Shown here: one piece after another, positions 1-9,702 of the stretch | How positions within the stretch are numbered: the stretch's first letter is position 1 | Layout: each line of letters opens with the position of its first letter | The notes under the pieces: generated by a model | Database searches by the model: none | What the model saw: only the letters and a program-made list of their open reading frames with translations | What the model was told of the DNA's origin: nothing | From: an uncultured Acetatifactor sp. | GTDB lineage: Bacteria > Bacillota > Clostridia > Lachnospirales > Lachnospiraceae | DNA length: 64,000 nucleotides | Reading direction: 5' to 3' | Assembly (NCBI RefSeq): GCF_910585425.1 | Contig: NZ_CAJUCP010000001.1 | Location: 66,325-130,324, forward strand | Translations under genes and position numbers: made by a program

Positions 1-1059
1 GACCTGCCCGACTTTCGCAGACCCACGTTCCTCCGGAACCTGCCCGACTTTCGCATGCCGCCTTTTCGCGGACAGCAGGCACGCCCCCAGGCATACCGCG
101 CCCGCGATTGCCCAGACATACCAGGCCACATTCCAGAAGACATTGCCGTCTGCAACCACGGCCGCCCTCTCCTTCCGCAGCTCCATCCCCAGCTCCATCA
201 GCGGCATGCACAGGAAGAATCCGGCCAGAAGGGCCCAAAGCCTGGTCAGCACCTCGGCCCGCCTGCGCCCCAGCACGAAGCAGCCCGCCGCGCAGACCGC
301 CAGGATCAGTAGGCCTCCCTGGCTGCCCTGCACGCCCAGCAGCACAAAGGCCGCCACTGCCTCCACATAGAGGAGCAGCCTGGCCCAGGGCCTGGGCTCC
401 AGAAGGAAATGCGCCGCCGGAAGGGCCAGCGCCACGCTGTAGTAGCCGCACAGCCAGTTGATGTTCCCCAGCGTGGACAGCATATGGCTGTACTCCCAGT
501 CCCCGGGGTTCCAGTGCACCAACAGCCTCAGCGGATCGATCCCCAGCCTGTGCAGCAGGCCGAACAGCGTCACCAGGCCCAGCGCCGCCTCCCCCAGGTA
601 CAGGGGCCAGCGCGCCCCGTCATACTGCCTGGACACGAAGAAATAGATGCCGACGAACAAAAGCTGGGACACAGCCCCCATATACCAGCCCTCATAGCCC
701 GTCCACGCAAGGCCCCCGTACTCGCTGCGCAGGGCGGAGAGGAGCACGCATATGCCGTAGGACGCCACCGCGGCGTCCACCATGCCGGGCTCCCTCCGCC
801 TGCCTGCTCCCGCGCTCCGGCTCCCGGCCCGCTTCGCCGCCCGCCATATCCCCATGGAGAGCGCCGCGGCCAGCCAGATCCCCAGGCAGAGCAGGGAAAG
901 GTTCTTGAACAGCATGTACTTCGTATCGCCCAGGTTCCAGTAGCCCTTCCCCGTATACAGGGGCAGAGCCACCAGCAGGGCCACCAGGTACAGATTGCAC
1001 AAAAGCCCCAGGAATTCGTTATTTCCGTTCTTCATCGCCCCAGATTCGTCCGCTTCCAT
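1..1059 (-). CDS. Multi-pass membrane protein, O-antigen polymerase/ligase-like (3' end outside window)
   Basis: Open on the minus strand from an ATG at 1059 (GGGAG about 8 nt upstream) to the window edge without a stop, about 353 codons visible; an alternative ATG lies at 1035. The translation is a string of hydrophobic helices separated by short basic loops, with a soluble-looking loop around residues 140-190 containing HWNPGDWEYSHMLST and GNINWLCGYYS. This resembles O-antigen ligase/polymerase-type proteins with a long outer loop, but no family motif is decisive. The last visible residues repeat (AKVGQV, six residues, AKVGQV) because of a 36-bp tandem duplication at the edge. A sigma-A-like promoter lies just upstream at 1112-1140, so it is probably transcribed separately from the anti-sigma gene. 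Real gene: fairly sure; function: a guess. Confidence 0.6.
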   Translation of the reverse strand, partial: MEADESGAMKNGNNEFLGLLCNLYLVALLVALPLYTGKGYWNLGDTKYMLFKNLSLLCLGIWLAAALSMGIWRAAKRAGSRSAGAGRRREPGMVDAAVASYGICVLLSALRSEYGGLAWTGYEGWYMGAVSQLLFVGIYFFVSRQYDGARWPLYLGEAALGLVTLFGLLHRLGIDPLRLLVHWNPGDWEYSHMLSTLGNINWLCGYYSVALALPAAHFLLEPRPWARLLLYVEAVAAFVLLGVQGSQGGLLILAVCAAGCFVLGRRRAEVLTRLWALLAGFFLCMPLMELGMELRKERAAVVADGNVFWNVAWYVWAIAGAVCLGACLLSAKRRHAKVGQVPEERGSAKVGQV

Positions 1060-1111
1060 CTACCAGTCTCCCGCTTCCCGTCCGGAATTGTCCGGAAAAT
1101 CTCTTCACATT

Positions 1112-1140
1112 ATGATATCCTTTCACAGCCCTTCTGTCAA
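1112..1140 (-). promoter_or_regulatory. Sigma-A-type promoter for the leftmost membrane gene
   Basis: On the minus strand, TTGACA (1135-1140) is followed after 17 nt by TATCAT (1112-1117). It sits about 50 nt upstream of the ATG at 1059 and downstream of the anti-sigma stop codon. Sequence match only. Confidence 0.6.
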
Positions 1141-1217
1141 CAAAATCGTCAGAGACAGCGCAATTCGGTCGCAATTCGCGCAGCAGGATCCGGAGAATCC
1201 CGCAAAAGCTTCCGCCC

Positions 1218-2186
1218 TCAGCGGCCATGGCCGGATCTGTGGCCATGGCCCTCTTCTCTGTGGCGGTCCGTATCCTGCCCTGCGGGCTGTTCCGTGTCCT
1301 GCTCTGTGGGCTGCAGGGCAGGGGATTCGGCGGAGGATTCGGAGGGCGCTTCCCCGGGCCGTCCGTTAAACTGACTATTTTCATCCGTCATTCCGTCTCC
1401 TGTCTCAGTCCCGGTTCCGGCCCCGTCTCCCGCCTCAGGCTCCGTCCCGCCTCCATGCCTTCCCCCATGTCCGTCTCCATGGTTCGCGCCGTGCTCATGC
1501 TCCTCGATCCTGCCGTTGATCTGGGACATGCTCATCTCATGGCAGTCCTCCACGGTGACGGTGGGCTCGTACCGCAGCAGCACCTGGTAGGCCAGATACT
1601 TCCCCAGGGACATCCCGTTCCCGTGGGCCTCCTCCACCAGGCTCATGTCCGCCCTGACGCTGACCCCTCCATGCTCCACGCAGCCGGAGGAACGGGCGAT
1701 CTCCTCCAGCATCTGCTCCTCCCTGGGCGCGCTGTCCGTGGCCACCGTAAAGGTCAGCGCCGCGTCCCGGGTCAGATAGGGCTGCATGCCCTCGCTGCCC
1801 ACGATGCTCTCGATGGCGTCCCCGTAGCGCATCCCCTTCACCGAGACCCCCTCCAGGATCCCCTGGCCGTCCTCATTATAAGCCTCCACACCGATGACCC
1901 TGTCCAGCCGGTTCAGCGCAAGCTCCAGAGAGGGATTCAAATCGATGCTGACATAGGCCACGGGCATCCACAGCATGGCATAGGCGCCGATGCACAGGAA
2001 TACCGTGAGCATGGCCCCTGCGGCGCTCAGCGCCAGGCGGAAAGCGGGACGGGACAGGCCTCTATTCTTAGAGCGCCCCTGCTCAAGCCCTCTGGCGTCC
2101 CGCAGGAATTCTTTTGTGGAGGCCTTCAGCTCTTCGCTTGCCCGTACGCAGTCAAACGCTTTCCCGATTCTGTTCTCCTGCCTCAT
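1218..2186 (-). CDS. RsgI-family transmembrane anti-sigma factor with His-rich extracytoplasmic tail
   Basis: 322 aa. The N-terminal ~48 residues are cytoplasmic and charged and would bind the sigma factor. One membrane helix spans about residues 50-72. The conserved RsgI-type block YVSIDLNPSLELALNRLDRV follows; its Asn-Pro pair near residue 85 is the site of autoproteolysis reported for RsgI proteins. The rest is an alpha/beta extracytoplasmic domain and then a low-complexity tail, first rich in His and Gly (HEHGANHGDGHGGRHGGG), then Glu/Thr/Ser/Pro, ending in a second His-rich stretch. The ATG at 2186 overlaps the sigma-factor stop as TGATG, so the two are translationally coupled; a GTG one codon earlier is possible. 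Expected role: hold the sigma factor at the membrane until a surface signal triggers proteolysis. The His-rich tail suggests metal sensing, which is inference. Confidence 0.8.
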   Translation of the reverse strand: MRQENRIGKAFDCVRASEELKASTKEFLRDARGLEQGRSKNRGLSRPAFRLALSAAGAMLTVFLCIGAYAMLWMPVAYVSIDLNPSLELALNRLDRVIGVEAYNEDGQGILEGVSVKGMRYGDAIESIVGSEGMQPYLTRDAALTFTVATDSAPREEQMLEEIARSSGCVEHGGVSVRADMSLVEEAHGNGMSLGKYLAYQVLLRYEPTVTVEDCHEMSMSQINGRIEEHEHGANHGDGHGGRHGGGTEPEAGDGAGTGTETGDGMTDENSQFNGRPGEAPSESSAESPALQPTEQDTEQPAGQDTDRHREEGHGHRSGHGR

Positions 2187-2689
2187 CACAAATCACCTCC
2201 CAGCGCTTCCTTCAGCATGGTCCGCCCTCTCGACAGGAGCGAATAGACCGTATTTTCCTTTTTGCCCAGAATCTTTCCGATCTCCCCGGCCGAGTAGCCC
2301 TCGTAATAATGCAGGTAAATGGCATCCTTGTACTTTGCCGGCAGGGCCAATACCGCATCCAGCACCTCTGTCTGCTCGGGCGGGATCGATGCCGCCTCCT
2401 CCGCCAGCTCCTCCAGGGACAGGGCGCTGTGGCGGAAGAAGCTTTTCAGATAATCCCGGCAGGCATTCAGGGTGACGCGGATGAACCACGCTTTCTCATG
2501 CTCCGGGCCTTCAAAGCTCCCTTCATACAGCAGATATTTTAAAAACACTGTCTGAAACACATCCTCCGTGTCGGAGGCATTCTTCAGATGATACAGGCAG
2601 ATCCGCCTTATCATGTCCGAATGCCGGTCCACCGCACGGTCTACCTCAAATTCGCTGCGCACCGCTCCACCGCCTTTGCCGCCTCTCAT
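2186..2689 (-). CDS. ECF-type RNA polymerase sigma factor
   Basis: 167 aa from an ATG at 2689 with GGAGG 8 nt upstream; a GTG two codons earlier sits too close to that site. Region 2 is recognisable from HSDMIRRICLYHL through DTEDVFQTVFLKYL and the WFIRVTLNACRDYLKS block. Region 4 follows after a short linker: LPAKYKDAIYLHYYEGYS, then the helix-turn-helix SAGEIGKILGKKENTVYSLLSRGR. Regions 1 and 3 are absent, as in ECF factors. It is coupled to the anti-sigma gene, so the two form a sigma/anti-sigma pair. The upstream secreted-protein gene, with an ECF-like promoter, is a candidate target. Confidence 0.92.
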   Translation of the reverse strand: MRGGKGGGAVRSEFEVDRAVDRHSDMIRRICLYHLKNASDTEDVFQTVFLKYLLYEGSFEGPEHEKAWFIRVTLNACRDYLKSFFRHSALSLEELAEEAASIPPEQTEVLDAVLALPAKYKDAIYLHYYEGYSAGEIGKILGKKENTVYSLLSRGRTMLKEALGGDL

Positions 2690-2800
2690 CCCCACTGCCT
2701 CCGCCGGGATGCCTATCCTTCGCCGCTTCCTGCTTCGCCGCTTCCTGCCCCGCCGCCCTGCCCGGGCGCTCCGCTTCCTGCCCGCAGATCCCCATACCGC

Positions 2801-2831
2801 AAAAGGGACTGCCGCATGCTACGGCAATCCC
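2801..2831 (-). terminator. Intrinsic terminator after the His/Cys-rich secreted protein gene
   Basis: Minus strand: GGGATTGCCG, 7-nt loop, CGGCAGTCCC (10-bp stem with one G-U pair), then TTTTG. It lies 13 nt after the stop at 2844. Because it precedes the sigma gene, any co-transcription would need read-through. Confidence 0.75.
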
Positions 2832-2843
2832 CGCTCCTTACCT

Positions 2844-3410
2844 TCAATGATGTCCGCGGCCGTGATGGCCGGAGCCGTGGCGGCCTCCTCCGTAGCTGCC
2901 GGAATAGCAGTTCCAACCTCCCTGGCCCATGCCGCAGCCATGCCCCGTGCCGTCGTAGTACGGGCATACGGTGCTTCCGTCATAGGATCCGTATACCGTC
3001 TGGGCCTGCGCCTGGGCCGCCTCCTCTGCCGGGGCCTGATCCTCCGCCGCCGTGCTCACTGCGGGCTGGCCCTGGGCCGCCACACCGGCTCCGGACTGGC
3101 TCTCAGGCGCTGCCGCCGGAGCCTGATCCTCTACCGCCGCGCCCTGGGCCGTACCATACGCCGCCCCGCCGTGGCAATACTCCCAGTAGTCGCAGACCCC
3201 GCTCACATCGATGCCCCAGTAGGCGCAGTCCTGTCCGCCGCCATAGCAGTACAGATGATGTCCGCCCTCATGGCTCCTTTCGTACTGCCGCAGGCCGCTG
3301 CCCTGAATCACTCTGCCCGCGCAGGCCCCGTGATGCCCTGCGGAAACGGTCATGCCCATGGACAGCGCCAGCACAAGGGCCGTCCCCATTGAAATGATTT
3401 TCTTCTTCAT
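2844..3410 (-). CDS. Secreted His/Cys/Gly-rich protein of unknown function
   Basis: 188 aa from an ATG at 3410 (GGAGG 9 nt upstream). A signal peptide is clear: MKKK, a hydrophobic core to about residue 20, and an Ala-x-Ala-like cut near VSA/GHHG. The mature N-terminal part carries spaced Cys and His with aromatics (LYCYGG, DCAYWG, VCDYWEYCHGG). The middle is a low-complexity Ala/Gln/Pro/Glu linker. The C-terminal part has further Cys (VCPYYDG, GHGCGMGQ, NCYSG) and ends in a His/Gly tail (GGRHGSGHHGRGHH). I do not recognise a family. The composition suggests metal binding or a disulfide-stabilised surface protein. An ECF-like promoter upstream and the adjacent ECF/anti-sigma pair suggest it belongs to that regulon. 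Confidence 0.75.
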   Translation of the reverse strand: MKKKIISMGTALVLALSMGMTVSAGHHGACAGRVIQGSGLRQYERSHEGGHHLYCYGGGQDCAYWGIDVSGVCDYWEYCHGGAAYGTAQGAAVEDQAPAAAPESQSGAGVAAQGQPAVSTAAEDQAPAEEAAQAQAQTVYGSYDGSTVCPYYDGTGHGCGMGQGGWNCYSGSYGGGRHGSGHHGRGHH

Positions 3411-3462
3411 CCTCACATACCTCCGTTCTGATAAATGCCGTTGTTTTCATGTCTTTACTTAT

Positions 3463-3489
3463 AATACGACAGACCGGAGGGAAACCTTG
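3463..3489 (-). promoter_or_regulatory. Candidate ECF sigma-dependent promoter
   Basis: Minus strand: TGCAAG (3484-3489), 17-nt spacer, CGTA (3463-3466). This resembles the SigW-type pattern TGAAAC-N16/17-CGTA. It lies about 55 nt upstream of the secreted-protein ATG. No good sigma-A -35 is positioned for the nearby TATTAT. Inference from one site only. Confidence 0.4.
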
Positions 3490-3509
3490 CATTTATTCTG
3501 CAAAAAAAT

Positions 3510-4706
3510 TTATTTGTCGAAAATCTCTTTCCAGGATTTCTTTTTCTTGCCTTCCTTATGGGCCTCCTTGCCCTCCTCCCCATGCTCCGGTTCCGAGGAC
3601 ACGTTCTTGGTCGCGTTCAGCGAATTTCCCGTAATCTCGTCGAACTGGCGCAGCAGCTCCCTGGCCTCTGGCTTGAGCTTGTCGGGCACCTGCACCACCA
3701 AAGTCACATAGTGGTCGCCCCGCACGTCCTTGTTCCGCCAGGAGGGCACGCCCTTGCCCCGCAGCCGTATCCGGGTATCCGTCTGGGTGCCGGCCTTCAC
3801 GTCATAGATGACCTTGCCGTCCACGGTGTCGATCAGGATCTCGCCCCCCAGGGCCGCCACCGCAAAGGACACGGGGACAGTGGAATAGATGTCGAAATCC
3901 TGCCGCTGGAAGATGGGATGCCGCCCTACGATCACCTCGATCAGCACATCCCCTCTGGGGCCTCCGTTGATGCCCGGCTCGCCCAGGCCCGGCATGCGGG
4001 TGGACTGGCCGTTGTCGATCCCCGCGGGGATATCCACGGAATAACGTTTTTTCATGGATATATATCCGGTTCCACGGCAATCCGCGCACTTGTCCTTGAT
4101 GATCTTGCCGCTGCCCTGGCAGTCGGGACAGGTCTGCACGTTGCGGACAGTGCCGAAGAGGGACTGCTGGGTGAAGACCACCTGGCCCTTGCCGCCGCAC
4201 TTGGGGCAGGTCTCGGGGCTGGTGCCGGGCTTTGCGCCGGAGCCGTTACAGGTCTTACAGGTCTCCTTCACGTTCAGCTCGATCTCTTTCTTGCAGCCGA
4301 ACACAGCCTCCTCAAAAGTGATGCGGACGCTGGTCCGCAGGTTCGCGCCCTTCATGGGGCCGTTGCTGCGGCCTCTGCTGCGGCCCCCTCCGAAGAGGTC
4401 GCCGAAGATATCGCCGAAAATATCGCCGAAGTCAGCCCCGCTGAAATCGAACCCTCCGCCTCCGCCCATTCCGCCTTCGAAAGCGGCATGGCCGAACTGA
4501 TCGTACTGCCGTCTCTTGTCCGGGTCGCTCAACACGGCATAGGCTTCCGAGGCCTCCTTGAATTTCTTCTCCGCCTCCGCATCCCCCGGATTCATGTCCG
4601 GATGATACTTCTTCGCCAGCGCGCGGTACGATTTCTTGATCGCCGCATCGTCCGCACCCTTATCCACGCCCAGGACCTCATAATAATCCCGCTTCTGCTC
4701 CGCCAT
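3510..4706 (-). CDS. dnaJ: Chaperone protein DnaJ (Hsp40)
   Basis: 398 aa, usual length. The J domain occupies the first ~70 residues with the HPD triad in KKYHPDMNPG. A Gly/Phe-rich segment follows (GGMGGGGGFDFSGADFGDIF). Next come the four zinc-binding CxxCxGxG repeats (CKTCNGSG, CPKCGGKG, CPDCQGSG, CADCRGTG) and the C-terminal substrate-binding domains. It stimulates DnaK ATPase and delivers unfolded clients in the cytoplasm. The ATG at 4706 (MAEQ) is preferred because GAGGTG lies 6 nt upstream; a GTG three codons earlier overlaps that site. Last gene of the hrcA-grpE-dnaK-dnaJ cluster, separated from dnaK by a hairpin. Confidence 0.98.
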   Translation of the reverse strand: MAEQKRDYYEVLGVDKGADDAAIKKSYRALAKKYHPDMNPGDAEAEKKFKEASEAYAVLSDPDKRRQYDQFGHAAFEGGMGGGGGFDFSGADFGDIFGDIFGDLFGGGRSRGRSNGPMKGANLRTSVRITFEEAVFGCKKEIELNVKETCKTCNGSGAKPGTSPETCPKCGGKGQVVFTQQSLFGTVRNVQTCPDCQGSGKIIKDKCADCRGTGYISMKKRYSVDIPAGIDNGQSTRMPGLGEPGINGGPRGDVLIEVIVGRHPIFQRQDFDIYSTVPVSFAVAALGGEILIDTVDGKVIYDVKAGTQTDTRIRLRGKGVPSWRNKDVRGDHYVTLVVQVPDKLKPEARELLRQFDEITGNSLNATKNVSSEPEHGEEGKEAHKEGKKKKSWKEIFDK

Positions 4707-4754
4707 ACCAAACACCTCATAATCGAATATACGTATTGTTCTAATCTATCACAG

Positions 4755-4798
4755 AAAATCTAAGCCGACACCATTTCCCTGCCGCCGACTTAGATTTT
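4755..4798 (-). terminator. Hairpin between dnaK and dnaJ (terminator or attenuator)
   Basis: Minus strand: AAAATCTAAGTCGGC, 14-nt loop, GTCGGCTTAGATTTT, giving a 15-bp stem with two G-U pairs; the 3' arm ends in TTTT. It lies about 120 nt after the dnaK stop and about 50 nt before the dnaJ start. The structure is nearly symmetric, so it could act in either direction. It may lower dnaJ relative to dnaK or stabilise a processed transcript. Confidence 0.55.
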
Positions 4799-4919
4799 CC
4801 TCTCGCTCTGAATCTCTATCTCATTTCCCGGTTGCCGCAGCCGTGTAAAGCGCGCCGACCCTGTCGGCTGTCTCCGCCTTCCCTCCGCTGCGGTGCAGCC
4901 CGCGGAACCTGTCTCCGGC

Positions 4920-6791
<1,872 letters not shown>

Positions 6792-6902
6792 TTTTTATAT
6801 CCTCCTGAATTGTTCTGCCTTTATCTTGAAATTTTTCCTTGATACCTGACCAATGATAATCTGCTGGTTTACAAAATGAACTTGTTCGCTTGTGAACCAT
6901 TC

Positions 6903-7601
6903 TCACACTACTACGGCTACCATAGAGTGTCTGACTACGCCGTCGTGGTAGGTGTACCCCTTCTGCAGCTCCTGGGCCACCGTGCCGGATTCGTACTCCT
7001 CGCTCTCCACCTGCATCACCGCGTTGTGGAGGTTGGGGTCGAACTCCTGTCCCAGGGCCTGGATGGGCTTCACGCCCATATTCTCCAGCTCCGTCATGAG
7101 CTGCTTGTAGATCCGGTTCATGCCGTCCACGAAGGGATCCTCTTTCCTGTCCTCGGGCACCGTGGCAAGCCCTCTCTCGAAATTGTCCACCACCGGGAGC
7201 ATCTTCTCGATGACGCTCTTGGCGCCGGTCTCGAACATGGCGTGCTTCTCCTTCTCTGTCCGGTTGCGGAAGTTCTCGAATTCCGCCAGCTGGCGCTTCA
7301 CCTTGTCCTCCAGCTGTTCGATCTGGTCCTTATAGCCCTGGGCTTTCTTGTCCAGCTTGGCCTGCTTCTTGGCCGCGCGCTTCTCCGCCCAGGTCTTGGG
7401 ATCTACTCCCTCCGGAGCCGCCTCGCTCTCTTCCCCGGCCTCGTCCGCCGTCTCCTCCGGCCCGGCCTCCCCGGCCTGCTGCCCCTTTTCGGGCTCCGGC
7501 GCCTCAGTGCCCTCCTCCGCCCTGTCCTCCGTCCCGGGGGCTTCCTGATCCTTTTCTATCTCCATATCCTTTTCCTGCTCTGCCATATCCCCGATCGTCA
7601 A
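6903..7601 (-). CDS. grpE: Nucleotide exchange factor GrpE
   Basis: 232 aa. A long acidic, Glu/Ala/Pro-rich N-terminal extension (~80 residues) is followed by a coiled-coil (KAQGYKDQIEQLEDKVKRQL). The conserved core then runs through AEFENFRNRTEKEK and KMLPVVDNFERGL, and a C-terminal beta-wing contains NLHNAVMQVES and LQKGYTYHDGVVRHSMV. It releases ADP from DnaK. The start is uncertain: TTG at 7601 has AAAGGA 7 nt upstream, while ATG at 7586 has only a weak GGGG. It sits between hrcA and dnaK. Confidence 0.96.
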   Translation of the reverse strand: MTIGDMAEQEKDMEIEKDQEAPGTEDRAEEGTEAPEPEKGQQAGEAGPEETADEAGEESEAAPEGVDPKTWAEKRAAKKQAKLDKKAQGYKDQIEQLEDKVKRQLAEFENFRNRTEKEKHAMFETGAKSVIEKMLPVVDNFERGLATVPEDRKEDPFVDGMNRIYKQLMTELENMGVKPIQALGQEFDPNLHNAVMQVESEEYESGTVAQELQKGYTYHDGVVRHSMVAVVV

Positions 7602-7658
7602 CCTCCATTCCTTTCGTCTGTGTCGATTTCTGTCAGCTTCTATAGGTCTCTATATGCT

Positions 7659-8690
7659 CTATCCTTTCTTCCCATACAGCTCATCCAGTTGTGTCTGTAT
7701 GGCCCGAAGCGTGCCTACGACCTTGTCGTAATCCATCCGTTTTGGCCCTACGATACCGATTGTTCCCTTCATGCCGCCCCCCAATTCATAGGTGGCGGTG
7801 ACCACGCTGCAGTCCTTCATGCTCTGCACCTGGGTCTCCGCGCCGATGTACACCTGGATGCCCGTCTCCTCGCCCTGGGCGTGGGCCTCCTGGAGGAGCT
7901 CTCCCAGGAGCTGCTTTTCCTCAAAGGTGTTGATCAGCTCGCTGGCCTTCTGCTGGTCGGCCAGCTCCGGGTAGCGGAAGATATTGTTGGTGCCGCTGGT
8001 GTAGATTTCCAGGTCCTCCTCAGCCCTGATGGCCTCCGCCACCGCGTCGATGACCTCGCTGACGATGGCGCTGTGGATGCCCGCCTGCTGCTTCATGACG
8101 GCTATCATGGCCAGGTTAATCTCATCGATGGACAGGCCGTTTAAGTAGGTGTTCAGCAGGATGTTCAGCTTCAGCAGGGTCTCGTCGTCCAGCTCCTCCT
8201 CCACGGACAGGATGTTGTTCTTGATCACATTCCCCTGGATGACGATCACCGCCAGGATCTGCCCCGCGTCCACCCGGGAAAGCTGGATGAACTTCAGCTT
8301 GCTTCGCTTGGTCTGGGGGGCGGAGATCATGGTGGCGTACTGGGTGTTCTGCGCCAGCACCCTGGCCATCTGCTTCAGGAGCGTCTCCATCTTGTCCTGG
8401 CGCTCCACCAGCATATCCCGCATCTCCACCACTTCCCGCTCCTTCTCCTCCATCATGGCGTCCACGTAGAGGCGGTAGCCCTTGTCTGAAGGAATCCTGC
8501 CCGCGGAGGTATGGGGCTGGAAAATGTATCCCATCTCCTCCAGGTCGGCCATCTCGTTGCGGATGGTGGCAGAGCTTAAGTTCAGGTCGGTGTACTTGGA
8601 AATGGTTCTGCTGCCAACCGGCTCCCCTGTCTCCAGGTAATTGCGGATGACTGCCTGCAGGATTTTCTTTTTTCTCTCATCCAGCTCCAT
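7659..8690 (-). CDS. hrcA: Heat-inducible transcription repressor HrcA
   Basis: 343 aa, the usual size. It begins MELDERKKKILQAVIRNYLE, with GGAGG about 9 nt before the ATG at 8690; a longer frame would start inside the operator. The N-terminal winged helix contains GSRTISKYTDLNLSSATIRNEM and the GYIFQPHTSAGRIPSDKGYR wing. The remainder is the dimerisation/GroEL-sensing domain, ending with GIVGPKRMDYDKVV. It represses its own operon through the CIRCE element directly upstream. Confidence 0.98.
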   Translation of the reverse strand: MELDERKKKILQAVIRNYLETGEPVGSRTISKYTDLNLSSATIRNEMADLEEMGYIFQPHTSAGRIPSDKGYRLYVDAMMEEKEREVVEMRDMLVERQDKMETLLKQMARVLAQNTQYATMISAPQTKRSKLKFIQLSRVDAGQILAVIVIQGNVIKNNILSVEEELDDETLLKLNILLNTYLNGLSIDEINLAMIAVMKQQAGIHSAIVSEVIDAVAEAIRAEEDLEIYTSGTNNIFRYPELADQQKASELINTFEEKQLLGELLQEAHAQGEETGIQVYIGAETQVQSMKDCSVVTATYELGGGMKGTIGIVGPKRMDYDKVVGTLRAIQTQLDELYGKKG

Positions 8691-8713
8691 CCAAGCTGCC
8701 TCCCTTTCTGTTA

Positions 8714-8740
8714 TTAGCACTCATTTAAGGGGAGTGCTAA
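8714..8740 (-). promoter_or_regulatory. CIRCE operator (HrcA-binding site)
   Basis: Perfect inverted repeat TTAGCACTC-N9-GAGTGCTAA, identical to the CIRCE consensus. It lies between the promoter and the hrcA start, so bound HrcA would block transcription of the whole dnaK operon. Confidence 0.98.
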
Positions 8741-8754
8741 CATCTACTAACCAT

Positions 8755-8783
8755 AAAATAGCACTTACCCTATCCATTGTCAA
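8755..8783 (-). promoter_or_regulatory. Sigma-A promoter of the hrcA-grpE-dnaK-dnaJ operon
   Basis: Minus strand: TTGACA (8778-8783), 17 nt, TATTTT (8755-8760), with the CIRCE repeat beginning about 14 nt downstream. Textbook arrangement for HrcA control. Confidence 0.85.
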
Positions 8784-8834
8784 CCGATTTCCTCAAAAAT
8801 AATTCTAAAAAAAATCTAAATAGCCTACGCATAC

Positions 8835-8870
8835 AAAAAACAGAATCCTCGCCAAGCAAGAATCCTGTTT
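8835..8870 (-). terminator. Intrinsic terminator after the DUF6465-like gene
   Basis: Minus strand: AACAGGATTCTTGC, 4-nt loop, GCGAGGATTCTGTT-type arm followed by a run of T. The stem is about 14 bp with three G-U pairs. It separates this gene from the heat-shock operon promoter. Confidence 0.85.
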
Positions 8871-8895
8871 TCCGCATCCTTTTTCCGTATGGGCT

Positions 8896-9378
8896 TCAGA
8901 TGTCGAAGCAGCCGGAGACCTCGCCGTTCATCACATAGTAGACCTTGTTCTCCTCCGGCTTCACGTACATCTCCACGCTCTCTAACTCGCCCACCTTGCG
9001 CTTCAGGTCGTATTTCCATACATCCCTGGCAATCTTCAGCAGATCTTCCTGTGAGTAGGACCTGCCTGCGTACTGGACGTGGAGGACGCTCTCCACAGCC
9101 TTCTTCCCAGTCGCCTTGGGCGCCGCTTTCTTCGCGGCGGTTTTCGCGGCCTTGGGGGCCTCCTCCGCAGGGGCCTCCGTCTTGGCGGCCCTGGCCGTCT
9201 TCGCAGGCCTGCCCACAGTCTTCTTCGCGGGTGCCTTCTTGGGCTCCTCCTGGGGCTCTGTTGCCTTGGTTTCTGCTATTTCTTCTGTCTTTATCTCTTC
9301 TGCCTTGGGTTCGATAGCTTCCGCCACTACTGTTTCCGTAGTCTTTGCTGCAGTTTTCGTCGATTTTCTTCCTGCCAT
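8896..9378 (-). CDS. DUF6465-like protein with histone-like Ala/Lys-rich N-terminus
   Basis: 160 aa from an ATG at 9378 (MAGRKSTK; AGGAAG about 9 nt upstream). The first ~100 residues are low complexity, rich in Ala, Lys, Glu, Pro and Thr, with H1-like runs (AAKTAAKKAAPKATGKKA). The last ~60 residues form a compact domain (VQYAGRSYSQEDLLKIARDV, VEMYVKPEENKVYYVMNGE, ending GCFDI) that I associate with DUF6465 of Lachnospiraceae. No enzymatic motif. The basic N-terminus suggests nucleic acid binding; the role is unknown. It has its own promoter and terminator, so it is monocistronic. Confidence 0.85.
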   Translation of the reverse strand: MAGRKSTKTAAKTTETVVAEAIEPKAEEIKTEEIAETKATEPQEEPKKAPAKKTVGRPAKTARAAKTEAPAEEAPKAAKTAAKKAAPKATGKKAVESVLHVQYAGRSYSQEDLLKIARDVWKYDLKRKVGELESVEMYVKPEENKVYYVMNGEVSGCFDI

Positions 9379-9464
9379 AATTGCCCACTTCCTTTCTCTC
9401 ATATCTATGTTCCGTTGATGCAAACAGGCGTGGAACGGCCCTGCCGTCCCGCCTGCCCTGCTGT

Positions 9465-9493
9465 ATTGTATTCCTTTTTGCCAAAAAAGTCAA
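9465..9493 (-). promoter_or_regulatory. Sigma-A promoter of the DUF6465-like gene
   Basis: Minus strand: TTGACT (9488-9493), 17-nt spacer, TACAAT (9465-9470), about 85 nt upstream of the ATG at 9378. Very close to consensus, suggesting strong expression. Confidence 0.75.
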
Positions 9494-9702
9494 CTATATA
9501 CTGTTCATTCTTCTCCGATACGCCTCTCCCTGCTCCGTGACACTGCTGAATATTCCGGGGAAACGGCCCGTGGATCGTACAGAAATCCGCGGCCTGCCTC
9601 CGGCATATGATGTCAGGCCTGTGGTATTTGTGCAGGATTCCCATGTTTTTCCCGCCACTGCCCGCAGAATCGCCAAATGGCCGGAGGTTCCTCCTTTCGA
9701 TT
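9494..9702. other. Intergenic stretch with no supported gene
   Basis: Between the uppP stop and the DUF6465 promoter. Short open frames here lack ribosome binding sites and show no recognisable protein. No repeat or clear terminator seen. Confidence 0.5.

Noticed and set aside
1223..1250. GGCCATGGCC inverted repeat as a terminator for the anti-sigma gene
   Set aside because: It lies within the coding end (His/Gly codons), lacks a T run, and arises from repeated codon pairs.
3487..3509. Terminator after dnaJ
   Set aside because: The TTGCA/TGCAA stem is too short and the T run precedes it on the minus strand instead of following it.
9405..9676. Small genes in the gap upstream of the DUF6465-like gene
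   Set aside because: The 60- and 79-codon frames have no ribosome binding sites or recognisable features and run across the promoter.
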